DNA of 64,000 nucleotides, taken from assembly GCA_026873275.1 (NCBI GenBank), contig JANTUC010000004.1:310001-374000 (forward strand), given 5' to 3'. Shown one piece after another: positions 47,215 through 58,015 of this stretch. Each line of letters begins with the position of its first letter. The stretch's first letter is position 1. The position numbers and the translations under genes are program-made. The notes below the pieces were generated by a model. That model ran no database searches and had not been told where the DNA came from. It saw only the letters and a program-made list of their open reading frames with translations. The DNA comes from Pseudopithomyces maydicus. Taxonomy: Eukaryota > Ascomycota > Dothideomycetes > Pleosporales > Didymosphaeriaceae.

Positions 47215-49525
47215 ATGTCGAGCACAGCATTCGATTCCGTTAAAGTCAGCCAGATTGAGAATTTGAGCAAATTGCCCAGGCTACAAATTTCCGACGAATC
47301 TTCGCCTTCCAAGCCTGATAACTATCGCATCTCTCCCGCCACTGCCATGCCCGACTGGGGGCGGAAAGCTCGAATGTTCCCCAGTCTCGATTTAAGGAAA
47401 CACCTAATGTCACTGGACATGATCTTAAATTAGCAGAGCCTCAAGAACATGTGCGTACACAAAGATACAAGTCTTTGCCGTGGGATAGGGAAAGAGAATT
47501 GAGCACCTCAGAGTCACCAACGTTGGACGTGGCCACATCAACACTATCAATTGAAGAATCTCTTGCAGAAGTGTTAGCAGACTGGTCCGGCCGAGGTACC
47601 CATGTGAACTTTCGGAGCGACGAAGAGGTTCCCTTAACTGAAGGCCGTTTTTTAGGCCATGGATCTATGGGGAGTGTCTTCGAGACGACCGTTCGTGGAC
47701 ACCTATTTGCCTGGAAAAAACGATATTGTCGACGAAAAATCGGCGATGCAGAAATGAAAGAGATTGAGATCTTAAAAAAAGTATCGCATTACCATATCAT
47801 CAAGTTCGCTGGATCGTACACACATCGCCAATTTCTTGGGCTGTTGCTGTATCCTGTTGCCACGTGCGATTTGGCCACCTTGTTCGAAGATGCTGAGGCT
47901 CTTTTTGACGATGGCACCTGGGATCCAGTTCGCGAGAAGAGATTTGAAGCGCTTGGCTTGCAGTCCGACAATTCAGTGTGGATAGATTCTTGCCCCCGAT
48001 TATAACGAACACTCGCGCATTCCTTTCATCTCGCATGGGATGTATCATCTCTGCAGTAGAGTACCTACATAATCAAAAGATCCGCCACAAAGATCTAAAA
48101 CCCTCCAACATTCTTGTTGGAGCTCGGAATCTTTGGTTGACTGACTTCGGTACAGCCACAGATTTTTCCAATCAGACAGTCAGTACAACTGACAACTGTG
48201 AAAGAGGAACACCCAAGTACTTTGCTCCGGAGATGGCCGCTTTTGAGAAGTGTGGTCGCTCGGCGGATATCTTCTCGCTAGGATGTGTGTTATTGGAAAT
48301 GTACACGCTACAACAGAGGCAAACACTAGAAGTACTGAGAGAACTGCGTTCTAAGCACGACAAAAGCTACCATAGTAACCTCGAAGGGATACATGAATGG
48401 CTCTCTCGGTCTACTGGGGATCAAATCAATACCCACATACAACTTATGCTTGCACGAGATCCGACCAAGAGGCCAAGAATCAGCGAGATACGAACGAACT
48501 TCGCGTTAATCGACCTTGCCCTGAAGCGGTCTATGAAAGCGTCACTTTTCAATAAATGCTGCACGGATTTCATATCGAGGAACGAGCACGAACGCGAATT
48601 GGACATTGCAAGACACACTATCGCAGATCAAGTCCGGGCCACTATGCAGAAAGACATTGACCGACTGAAAAAAGAGAATGATGACCTACTTGCGCATACA
48701 GCTGAACTGCAAGGAAAGGTAGATCAGCAAGTGCAGAGTCTCAATGCGTTGGTTCAGTGAGATTCCTTTCGTCTCAAGGAGTTTGACCCATTTGCTGACA
48801 CAATAGGCAGCGGACAGAGCCATATTCCACAACGTTCTTCAGAAGACCAAAATAAGGAAGAGCCACAGAATATGACGCCGCCCATGCCTATTCCCGCAGG
48901 GGCGGCTCCCAAGGAAACTTTCAGTCCTGTTCTTAGCGCTGCTCCTTCATACCAACGACAAAAGAAAGCCACTCCAAGTGGATTCATGAAATGGGCAGCT
49001 GGGGCCGGCGGCTCTGGTCGTCACGCCCGCCGGGACAGGAAATCAAGCGATTCTGCAGACTATCCCAAGCCCCATAATAAGAATCAGTCTCCCGAAACCC
49101 CAAGAGCTAAGGGCGGCAGCAAGCGTCAAATAACGAGTATCGATGATGTGGCTCCTAGAACTTGTAAATGCCCCATCTGCGGACAACCCTCCGTATACTT
49201 TGATTTTCCAGAACGACATTCGAATACCTGTGAAGATATTTCGAGACTTAGTATTTCTACGAACGATGCTTCGGAACAGCCTACTGCATTTTCTTTTCAA
49301 GATTCTGGTTCAAATAGAGCATCGACACCGCCAAAATTACCAGGAGATGTAGATGCTGCAGCAGGTCCACCACTACCCACACTCAAGTGCACTGGTTGCA
49401 GACGATGGTTTGTCTCTTTTACTGAGTATGCTGATCATCAAAATAAATGTCCTCTAATCGCATACAAGGCGTATCAACAACAACAGACTGAACCTGAGTC
49501 GCCTGTTTGGGAATTGCTAGCATAG
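47215..49525 (+). CDS. Protein kinase with two C-terminal C2HC fingers (frameshift in the kinase domain)
   Basis: Model: 47215-47383, 47434-48756 and 48811-49525; the first intron is tentative, the second (54 nt, branch GCTGAC) is strong. The kinase domain shows the Gly loop GHGSMGSVFE, the VAIK-type Lys in FAWKK, a catalytic loop IRHKDLKPSNIL, DFG in LTDFGTATDF, APE in YFAPEM and RPRI near its end. A coiled-coil (RLKKENDDLLAHTAELQ) follows, then a Pro/Ser-rich linker and two fingers of equal spacing, C-x2-C-x12-H-x3-C, at about 49169-49240 and 49388-49450. The N- and C-lobes lie in different frames; the break is at GTGTG (47976-47980), where dropping one GT restores a continuous domain (734 residues). 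The HKD in place of HRD is common in this fungal group. Substrate unknown. As written the protein would stop at 48005. Confidence 0.75.
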
Positions 49526-49664
49526 AAGTCATTTCCATGCGTTTATAGTACGACATGTTATAACAGTTTATTGAAACGTTCATGGATACTCCGTCCATAT
49601 CATACATGTAAACCTTTTCCTGGCCCGTGGACAGGTAGCAAAGACACACATAAAGCATAACCCT

Positions 49665-51483
49665 CTACTCAACATCCAATCCCGGCCTAAAAACCCTCGT
49701 CTTAAACGCTCTTCTAACCGCCAAACTCACCTGTCCCCACCCCACACCTTCACTATGCCCCCCGTACCTCACGACCTCCACCTCAACACTCCTCTCCCCG
49801 CCACTGCTCTCCACCTTCCGATACGCAAAAGCACCCCTCCTAACTCTCTCCCTCCATGGATACTCCTTCTCTCCTCCACGCTCGTCGCCCCTTCCTCGCC
49901 CAACATCTCTCCCTCCAACGGTCCATACACCCTCTCCGCGGCCTCAAATGGAATCTCCTGATCATTCCTCGCGTGCAAGATCTGCAAATGCAGCGGCGTG
50001 CCCGTCTTCCCACTACTTGATACCAAGGCCTTCAACCGCTCGAGCGTCGGCCACCTGTCCACGATCTTCGAGCTGAAGAATTTCGCGAGCTTCGGATAAG
50101 TCCTGAGTGGCGAAAGAACGGGAATAATCCCCTTGATCTTATACGACTTGAGCAGCTCGGGGAGATCCGTGAACGCGGCTGCTAGGATGACGCCGGCGAA
50201 AGGCTCGGGGGTGTTCTTACGCTCGGGAGTAACCATGTCCTGCGGGAGCAAAGGTGAGGTAGGGTCGGCGAAGAAGAGGGCCGTGGCGGAGGTGACGGCT
50301 GTGCCAAGGGATTGGCCGAGAAGCACGGTGCGAGAGGCGGGGTGGGCGAGGGTGTCGAGCGCGTAGGATACGATGGATATGCCGTCTGTGATGAGGCCTT
50401 TTTCGGAGGGCATGTGCGGGGGGTTGATTGTCGTAGAGAGGCCGTAGCCGCGGTAGTCGCAGACGAGAGTGTGGGTGTGGGGGATGCCGCTCATGGAGCG
50501 GTAGACGGAAGGGCGCCAGCCGAGGGCGAGAGGGCCTGCGTTCTTCGGTGGAATTAGCTATTAGTGAATTGAAGTTCCATCTCCTACTATAGCAAATCTT
50601 TGATATACGGTCGACTCCAAATATTCGAATACATAAAAAATGGAAGAAAGGGGAAACTCACACCGTGGAAATTCACGACCAATTTACTCTCTGCATCCTT
50701 CCTCAGCAACTTCGCACCCAGCCCTGCAATGAAGTCGTCGCTATCAAGTGCTTCTTCACCAGCTAGATTCGCGAGCTCGGTCTCATGTTCAAAGTATACA
50801 TCCAAAGGGAGCACATGCCAACAGAACAGCTTCTCTCCGTCGGCAGTGGGGAGGTAAAAAGGTGTGACTTGGCCCTCTATTATCACGTTAGCTATGCGTG
50901 TTGAAGAGTCTTTTGCCAGATCTAGGAAAAAAGAACACAGGATATCTGCTGATATTCATGCGGAAGAAAGTAGACGTACTAGGGAAACCGAATTCCTCGG
51001 GGTTCTGCACATTAAGAAAATGTCCGTGATGCAGCTTGTGCATGTAGATAAAACTACGTGGTGTCAGCTTTTTTTTGTTTTCTTTCGTTCTCATCTACTT
51101 TTTAATTTAAAACACCCTCTACTGTTACCTTCCAATCGATCTTTTTCATCTCGCATCATATTTTCTCATCCCTCTTAGTTGAATATCCTTCTTTTCTTCT
51201 TCTTTTCTTCTTCTTCTTAATTGCCCACCCCTTTACTGTTCATTCCCCCCGATGGAAACCCTCTCTTTTCCCTTTCTCTTTCTTCGTATCACCCCCTAAA
51301 CTTGCACTCTACTCTCTTCCCAGCCCCCAACACAACCCTCAATATCTAGTAGTAGAAGAAAAAAAAACCAACTCACTGTCTCTGCACCCACTCCACCGTC
51401 GCACACCCCAACGCCACCGCCCAAATCCCCCCCACCGCCGCCAACAAGTAATAGCTCTTCTTCAAAAACGCCGTAACCCCCAT
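49665..51483 (-). CDS. ABHD12-like alpha/beta hydrolase (frameshift near the 3' end)
   Basis: Serine hydrolase of the ABHD12/Bem46 type, in other species a lysophospholipid or monoacylglycerol lipase at the ER membrane. Exons 51377-51483, 50980-51053, 50662-50876 and 49665-50542. The first exon encodes a membrane anchor (YYLLAAVGGIWAVALG). Joined exons give NPEEFGFPKGQVTPFYLP, CWHVLPLDVYF, the oxyanion motif NFHGNAG, DYRGYGLS, the nucleophile in GQSLGT, the acid region HARNDQEIP and, beyond a frame break, the catalytic His in RYGGHSEG. The break lies around 49868-49874 (TCTCTC; GAGAGA on the coding strand): removing two nt lines up EKEYPWRERV with the rest and gives 423 residues. As written the His and the last about 85 residues are lost. 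The first intron (323 nt) is unusually long. Confidence 0.8.
51188..51218 (+). repeat. CTT-rich microsatellite in the hydrolase intron
   Basis: Imperfect TTC/CTT repeat of about 30 bp, inside the first intron (51054-51376) of the ABHD12-like gene. Probably length-variable and partly responsible for the large intron. Confidence 0.7.
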
Positions 51484-51981
51484 CTTGTTTTGGAAAATCT
51501 TCACTCAGTCGGCAGGTCCACCGCGCCTACGAGTCTGTAGAGTCAACCCCGACGGACCCTCGGGAAGAAAACAAAAATAGGAGGGACGACGTGGAAGAAA
51601 AGACGGCGTTGATAAAAGATGAATCTTAGTTGGTAGTCGGAGTAAAGATAACAGTCGTGAGGGCGGCTGGCGCTACGCCCCGTTTAGCGGCCGTCGCCGG
51701 GGTTAGCAGTGCTTGGCGGGCGGACGGGGCCGATTCGCGTAGGTGATGAGGGTAGATATCAATTGCGCATGATTATAACGAAGAAAAAAACGTGATGTAC
51801 AGATTCTAGTTGGATTTTGATTTTAACTGCCCATTGTAGCTGCTAGACATGTGCTTAACTGGAAACGCCATTATCGAGATCACGCACGCTATGCTTATGT
51901 ATCCCTGGTCCTTATATGCCATTGCCCATACCAGGCCATCTATTCCATTTTGAAATCGCCCAAACGCCCAAAATGCAGATT
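51484..51981. other. Intergenic between two minus-strand hydrolase genes
   Basis: About 500 bp: promoter of the ABHD12-like gene on the left and 3' flank of the esterase on the right. Nothing else seen. Confidence 0.45.
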
Positions 51982-53578
51982 TTACAACGACAGCGGCGGA
52001 GGCGATGCTATCGCGCCCGCTTGTCCGGGAGGAATGTTCAGCGGCGTCAGTTCACGACCTGTATTCATTTGGTCGTCAACCGGAAGTGAGCGCGCCCAGT
52101 TGTCCTTGACAAAGTCCAGCGTCCGGTCGAACACCAGGCTTCTCTCTTTCTTTTCGTGTTTGCCCAGCCACGCAACGGGAAACTGCGTCCAACCGTGGCG
52201 GCAATTCGGCGCATGCCAGACCTCCATCCCGCCGTTCGACTTGCTCGGTGCAGCCGAAGCCGTAGACGGCGCCCCGCCTGTCTTCCCATTCCAGTCGTTG
52301 GAGCGCCCGTCTCCGAAGCGAACGGGGCCGTTCCAGTCTGACGAGTTCATCTTGTCGACCCAGACGTCGCTCTGGACGGCGAGGGTGTCCTTCTCAGGGA
52401 GCACGAGTAGAATGGCAGCATTCTTTTGGACGTTCTTCGGGTCGACGAGGCCGGGACTGGCTCGCGGGTGGGCGCGGAGCCTCTTGGGGAGGTACGTGGG
52501 GCCCATGATGCTGAAGAGACCAGGCATTCTCTGCTTCTGGGGCTTTTTGTCGTCTGGGTTGAGGGCACTCGGAAGAGCTTTCATCGGACGCTCGTGTGGG
52601 AGGAGACGCGCGTCGAGAGATGGGTAGAATAGCAGTAAGGGAAGCATGCGTGGCTGCGCTTTTTCGGGCGGTAGTATAGATGGCCACGGTTGGCAGATGT
52701 CGTCGAGCACGGTGGGAGCTCGCACGGGTGGTAACAGTGGCGACAGCGTATCTGCTGGGGACATTCTTGAGGAGGTGCCCGATCCTGATTGTGTATGTGT
52801 CCCGGGAGGATTGAACAGCTGCGGGCATGGCGGTACCCAAATGGCCATGTTAAGCGCAATGTTGCCTCCTGCCGAGAAGCCGGAGATGGCAAGGCGGGTT
52901 GAATCCAGCTTGATCCTCTCAATACCTTCCAACGTCGCTGCCGGCTTCTTTTTCTTCTTGTTTTCCTGGAGTGTCATGCTGAAGTATCGCTGAATCTCGG
53001 TCCTAAGCACCTTGCTCGCTTTGCTGACCTCGTCCGAATCGAGAATGGCGCTTAGCACATCCTCCGCATCGTGAATAGCCGCGGGAAATTGATGAAAGGG
53101 TCCTATGCGGTAGGAGACACTGATTACCACGGCCCCAAGCTCCCTGGACATCATGGCGGCATAGGGCGCCTGCTCTAGTGGACTGCCCATTATGAAGCCT
53201 CCGCCGTGGAAGTCGAGCACCACGGGGACCTTCCAGTCCCCATTCTCCACCGGTATACGGACTCCATCCTCGCTGTCAAGTGCAACGGGAGCTGGCGGTA
53301 CAAAGACATACAAGGGGATGATGTTATGTTTGCGGCTCGGAAGCGCTACAATGAACGGCTGCGGACCTTTCGGAGAGGTGAGGTGGAGCACGGATAAGGG
53401 TACGAATCGCGGAAGATGCCTATGCAACAAGCCGTATTAGCACCGCTCACCCGAGAGATGAGCCGGGTTGATACCATGGGTGATTCTCATTCCTGGGCAC
53501 TTACACAAGACAGGTGCGCCACTGGATGTGAAAGGGAAGACGGAAGAAGTAAGACAGACCCTGGAAAAAGCTGCTCAT
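51982..53578 (-). CDS. HSL-type alpha/beta hydrolase (esterase/lipase)
   Basis: Carboxylic-ester hydrolase of the hormone-sensitive-lipase (alpha/beta hydrolase fold-3) group. Exons 53505-53578 and 51982-53419 with an 85-nt intron (donor GTAAGT); 503 residues. The upstream exon supplies the only ATG, in perfect context (GCCACCATGA), with MSSFFQGLSYFFRLPF. Motifs: oxyanion-hole HGGGF at about 98, nucleophile elbow GFSAGG with Ser near 209, the acid in PEKDTL, and the catalytic His in CRHGWTQFP near the C-terminus. An insertion between the nucleophile and acid regions is long and Pro/Ser-rich. No clear signal peptide, so probably intracellular or ER-bound. Substrate unknown; adjacency to the ABHD12-like gene may be chance, since both are hydrolases of different subfamilies. 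Confidence 0.87.
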
Positions 53579-54060
53579 GGTGGCAGAGGCACAAAGATGT
53601 CCAGGCAGGTGTTATCGATGCATTGGTTTGGTGTGTGAGATTGCGCGCGCTGAATAAGTACGTCGTTTGTGTTTACAAAGACCATGCAGGAGCCATTGAT
53701 CGGTGCGACGCGGCCCCGTGATGTCATTCGTCCAGGCCCGCGACGTGGATGCGGCCTTGTGGCGGTGCGCGCTAGTCTCGGAAGAGACACTTACGCAGCA
53801 TTTGGAATCACATTGGCGGCTGTGGACAGTGAATTGAAGTATTGTGGAGTGCATACTGTAGGAAATGCGTGGTGTTTGCAAAGAGAAAACAATGTCCAAA
53901 TAGCTTGGGGGTCGAATCTTGGGCTATCATGTATTCTCTATTCTAAAGTCATCCCCGCCTCGAGGCATCATACACCCCCACGTCCTTCCTCTCGCATGTC
54001 CATGACCACATCATGGTGCAAGCCTAATAAAGCGCATGTCGTAGTGTACCAATCTTGCAG
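53579..54060. other. Intergenic, esterase promoter
   Basis: About 480 bp between the esterase start and the stop of the next minus-strand gene. No supported gene; a 131-codon plus-strand frame overlaps it but has no features. Confidence 0.45.
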
Positions 54061-55466
54061 CTAGCTTCCTTCGGCTGACGAGTTCTCTTTGCCACGGTCG
54101 GGTTCGAATGTATCTCCGGGAGCTGGTGAGCAGTGATGTGCTTTATAAGTAGATATAGTAAGCGATCGACGGGTCTTGCGCCGGCGCTCAATGCAAACAT
54201 TCGGACTTAGCGGTACCAGTTCAGGCTCCTCCTCATCTGCCTCAGACTTCTCAAGGGCTGGTGATGTGACATTCATCTCCGTTCTCTTACGGACGTTAGA
54301 AATAGGTCTCTGCGATTGGCTATTTTGAGGTATCACGCATTGTAGTCCCAAGTGTTCGCTGTCTCGAGCCAGAAGTGAGTCCTCAAACGAACTTAGGTCG
54401 GGCTGGAAGAGAAATGGAACCTTGTGACATGGCTCATGCCCCCATGTTGGCTTGGTTGGAGGAGAAACTCCGTTGGAGCCATGTGGTGACCGAGTGCTAC
54501 TGTGCTTTGACGGAAGGGTCTCTGCAGAAGTGTGAGGGTCCGATATTAAGATACCGCTTGGGAGCTGAGATGGACGGTGCTAGAATCAACAATTAGTAGG
54601 GCGTAGCTTAGTTTATTTTCAGGACAAGCTACCCGAGCTTGATAGGGTGGAGGTTTTATTTGGATCGAGCAACGACTTCCATATTGGGAAGAGGCAGGAC
54701 TAGAAAATTCAAGGGAGGAGGGTGGACTGTCCATATAGGCCTGTAGGGATGATGGTCGTGCATGGTCGGACACCGTGTCAATGTCCAGGTTCTTTTCTAC
54801 ATCGGCTAGTGGTTTCAGTGCGACATTTGACAGCCATTGAAGTATCCTATGTGTAGAATATCCGGCGTCAGGTAATCTTACATGTGGCTCTGTATGGAGG
54901 TATCCTGAATCGTCCGACCATGAGTCGACGGTGTGTTCAGTAGGCTCCCTATGTAGGTTTTCGATGCCCAAAATGGCTCGACCACGCGGGTGGAAAGACG
55001 GCTTGCTGAAATAGGACACCTCATTGCCCTTTCGGTATTTTTGTAGCGGAAAAGTACGTCGAGGCGTGCTAAGCAATTGTGGATACGTGACCTTTTCCTT
55101 GTGTGGCGATATGGGAACAGTGTGATTAGCATTTTCAAAAATTTGTCTCATTCGATCATGGTATCCTAGTCGCGCTGGCGACTGTAGCAAGAGAGATCCA
55201 TGGTCTGTCCGGCGCTTGATGTTGTTGGCTAGTTGCTGTGATGTCTCCGAAACACTATTGGGAAGAGGCGTCTGGGTCATGACGTTACCACTGTGTTTAT
55301 TTGGAGGAGACAGACTGCGCACATGGCAGTCAGGAAATTAAGAAAGTAACATGCTGAAAGTTCAACGATCTTACGGATGAATGGTTGTTTCCAAATTGGA
55401 CCGGCGGCTGTCGGTGGATCCACGAATCTGGACCCGAGGCCCTATGTAGCCAATTGAGCGTTTCAT
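54061..55466 (-). CDS. Hypothetical, largely disordered protein
   Basis: I do not recognise the family. Model with three exons: 55375-55466, 54633-55314 and 54061-54579 (introns 60 and 53 nt); the sum 1293 nt is divisible by three, 430 residues. The first exon (MKRSIGYIGPR, then RSNLETTIHPLSPP after splicing) gives the only ATG in frame. The composition is rich in Ser, Pro, His, Arg and Asn, with many SP/TP dipeptides (phosphorylation-site-like) and a more conserved-looking helical piece LANNIKRRTDHGSLLLQS and ARLGYHDRMRQIFENAN. An acidic patch (EKSEADEEEPELVPL) precedes a basic IERRRKTRRSLTI segment near the end, possibly a nuclear localisation signal. Likely a nuclear or regulatory protein, but this is inference from composition. 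Confidence 0.6.
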
Positions 55467-58015
55467 CAAACGACCGTTAGACGTTGTGCTACCTTGATCG
55501 GTGTTACCGGGCGAAGGAAAAGCCAGTGTGTGGGTCGCGTTGTGAGCGGTGTCCTAGTTAAGCTGAGCATCTTCTACCAAAATGATTGCCATGTGGTACG
55601 GGCAAGGACCCACCCGTACAGACGTAGCTGGATGACGTCTAGAACGGCAGTGCAGATCAATTGAAGACGAGAGGCACGGACAGTACTGTACAGTGCAGGC
55701 GCGAGAAGCAGGATGATGGATGGCTAAGTTACAATGTGGTGACAGGCGAAGAGTCGCCAAGGCTGTTTATTTGCGGTGTGCATGCCATCGGAAGCTGCCA
55801 GCTAACGGGCCAGGTGCGACGTAGTTGGGCAGTGTTATTGCACACTGAAGTGGTCGTCCCTTCAGAGGCGAGGTTGCAGGTGTACCCGAGGGGCCCAGTG
55901 CACTGCTCGATGGCTGCTCGATGGAGCCACGCAAAGTCATGGTCCACACGACTTTTTGCAAGCGATGCATGTTCGTCATGTCATGTTTCCTAAAATAATA
56001 GAGGTGGAGCCATGAAGCGGCCGATCGGGGTTCCCCAACGACTAGCCAACCGACAGATCATCGTCTGCAATTTCTTTTCCCATGCTCGACGTACGCAATC
56101 GCGCTCCGAGCGTTTTTTCCAATAACCACCATGTCGTCGCTAAATTAGGCGAGGCTTATTGCCAGGCGGCGGGACGAACGACGAGCGTCATCAGGGCGGG
56201 CGCAAGGTGAGTGTGAGCATGTCGATTCATTTGGCCGAGGTCGCACGCATCCTTCGCTGCTCCTGTTCATGCAGATGTGCTTACGAGATGTGAAGACGGA
56301 GTACAGATTGCTGGATGGATCCATTCATTTGCAGCAGGCAGGAACAGGAACAGGCACGCATGCATGCGAGCGTAACAATAGCGTGCGGGCTTGGCCAGGG
56401 CCACAGCACCTCCAGGAACAGGAACGAGCAGTCCCGAATCTCAAACGTGGCCCATGCCCGCTCCTCAATTTCGCAGGAGCAGCAGATTCATGCCGCGGTG
56501 CAGACAAGCCCGTCCGCTGCTTCAGCTGGGACTGGTGAGTGCTGGGCGGCGGGTGCGACGACCGCGCAGCGCTGCCCGCGCTGAACCTCGACCGCGACCA
56601 CGACGGCCACGGCAGCAGCAGCATGCAGGGCAGAGAGCTGAGCTGACGAGCTGGCAGGCCGCTTGTCTCTACTAATTCTTCCGACACCTCGTGCTCGACG
56701 GGAACGTGGTGCATGGCCCCGAGTCGCGCAACCAATCAAGCCAGGCGTTCCCAGCCCCTGAATAGTCAATCTGTAACGCCCTGGGATGGCGTCGTTCGCT
56801 TGAGCCAAAGGGCCGTTCCAGAGTCTGTGCTCTAACCTGATCCCAGCCCTCTCTCCGCCATACCCTGCAGTGCCCACCACCAGCACCATGCCTGCCCGCC
56901 CGCCCCGAAGTCTCTGGTGCTGGAGCACTGTCTCTGGTCCCGCCTTGTCTTTGCTCGTCTCTCCATCGCTCTCGACCACAGGTGCTGGTTGATTGCTGCT
57001 GCTGCTGCTGCTGCTTGCTTGCACGCGCACCACGCTCTTTTCTCCCAGTTTCGCTGCTGGCATATCGAACTTTTTTCTTCTCCATCTGCATCTGCATCTC
57101 CATTTTCTTTTTGCCCGTGTGGCTATTCTTTGCCGAGCTCACTGCATCGCATCATCCACCATCCATTCGTATCCCCACTCGCCCGCTCACCTTATCTGCC
57201 ACCAACGTGAACATCCAATATTCTCCAAAGCTGCGACGCGGCCACCTCTGACAACTATCGTCTGGCCTGCTCTTAACCAACTGCTTCCGTAGCGTACGTA
57301 TAGCAAACCTCTCTTAAAACCCGCGCCTTGCCATCCTGCAACGGGAAGCGTCGCAAGATGCACCTTCCAATCCACTCCCTCCCTTATCAACTCTGATACG
57401 TCTTTGCCCTTGTTGGAAGCCTCTCGGCCCCTCGCATCGTCGCATCCCGCTCGTTTGGGAATCTCCTGCCCGTTTTCTCGCTTGCTCGCCATCATGCTAG
57501 GGATGAGTCTAATTCTCACTGGCCATAGGTTTCGATAATTCCTAATCCGTAAACAACCGGCCTATCGCTCCGTGCATCTGCTTCTGTCACTCTCCAGATC
57601 AGAGCCGTGTGGATCCACCCCAAGCAAGGAACCGTTGAACTCGGTCCCTCGACACTCCGACACTCTAACTCTACTGATACTTCTCAAACCTGAGGCCTCG
57701 CCATCGCGGAGCTCTGTTGCCTGGGAATCAGGAACCGCCGTCTGTCATTTGTCATTGAGAACGTCCTTCCATGCTCAGCCTTGTACCACGTCTCCCCACG
57801 CGAACCACCGTCACCCCGACTCCAGAGCTGCCCGACACCTTGCTGCCGCCTAACCCCATTGTGTCTTGTCGCACTATCTGAGACAAAGCTAACGGCCCCA
57901 ACGTGATTCTCTGGTCCAGTCCTCCTCGCATCCCCCGTCTCACTGAAAACCCACAACCTCAACGGACCCGTGTCGGTCTACAGACACGAACCATTGTCAC
58001 CATTTCGCCGAACCA
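55467..58015. other. Gene-free stretch and long promoter/leader of the EGF-like gene
   Basis: About 2.5 kb. A short reading frame upstream of the disordered-protein gene could be an alternative 5' exon, unproven. From about 56.9 kb the plus strand is C/T-rich with a CTG run at 56994-57016, typical of a fungal promoter and leader. No domain in any frame; the several 90-190 codon frames are low-complexity. Confidence 0.45.
56994..57016 (+). repeat. CTG/GCT trinucleotide repeat
   Basis: About seven units of GCT/CTG in the presumed leader or promoter of the downstream gene. Confidence 0.8.

Noticed and set aside
53669..54064. 131-codon plus-strand frame
   Set aside because: Lies in the esterase promoter; no domain.
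54090..54130. GGTTCGAAT, a possible tRNA B-box
   Set aside because: Lies inside a coding exon, with no A-box or cloverleaf around it.
56488..57142. Minus-strand frames of 191 and 156 codons
   Set aside because: Low-complexity Gln/Ser runs are the reverse of a CTG/CT-rich leader; no domain.
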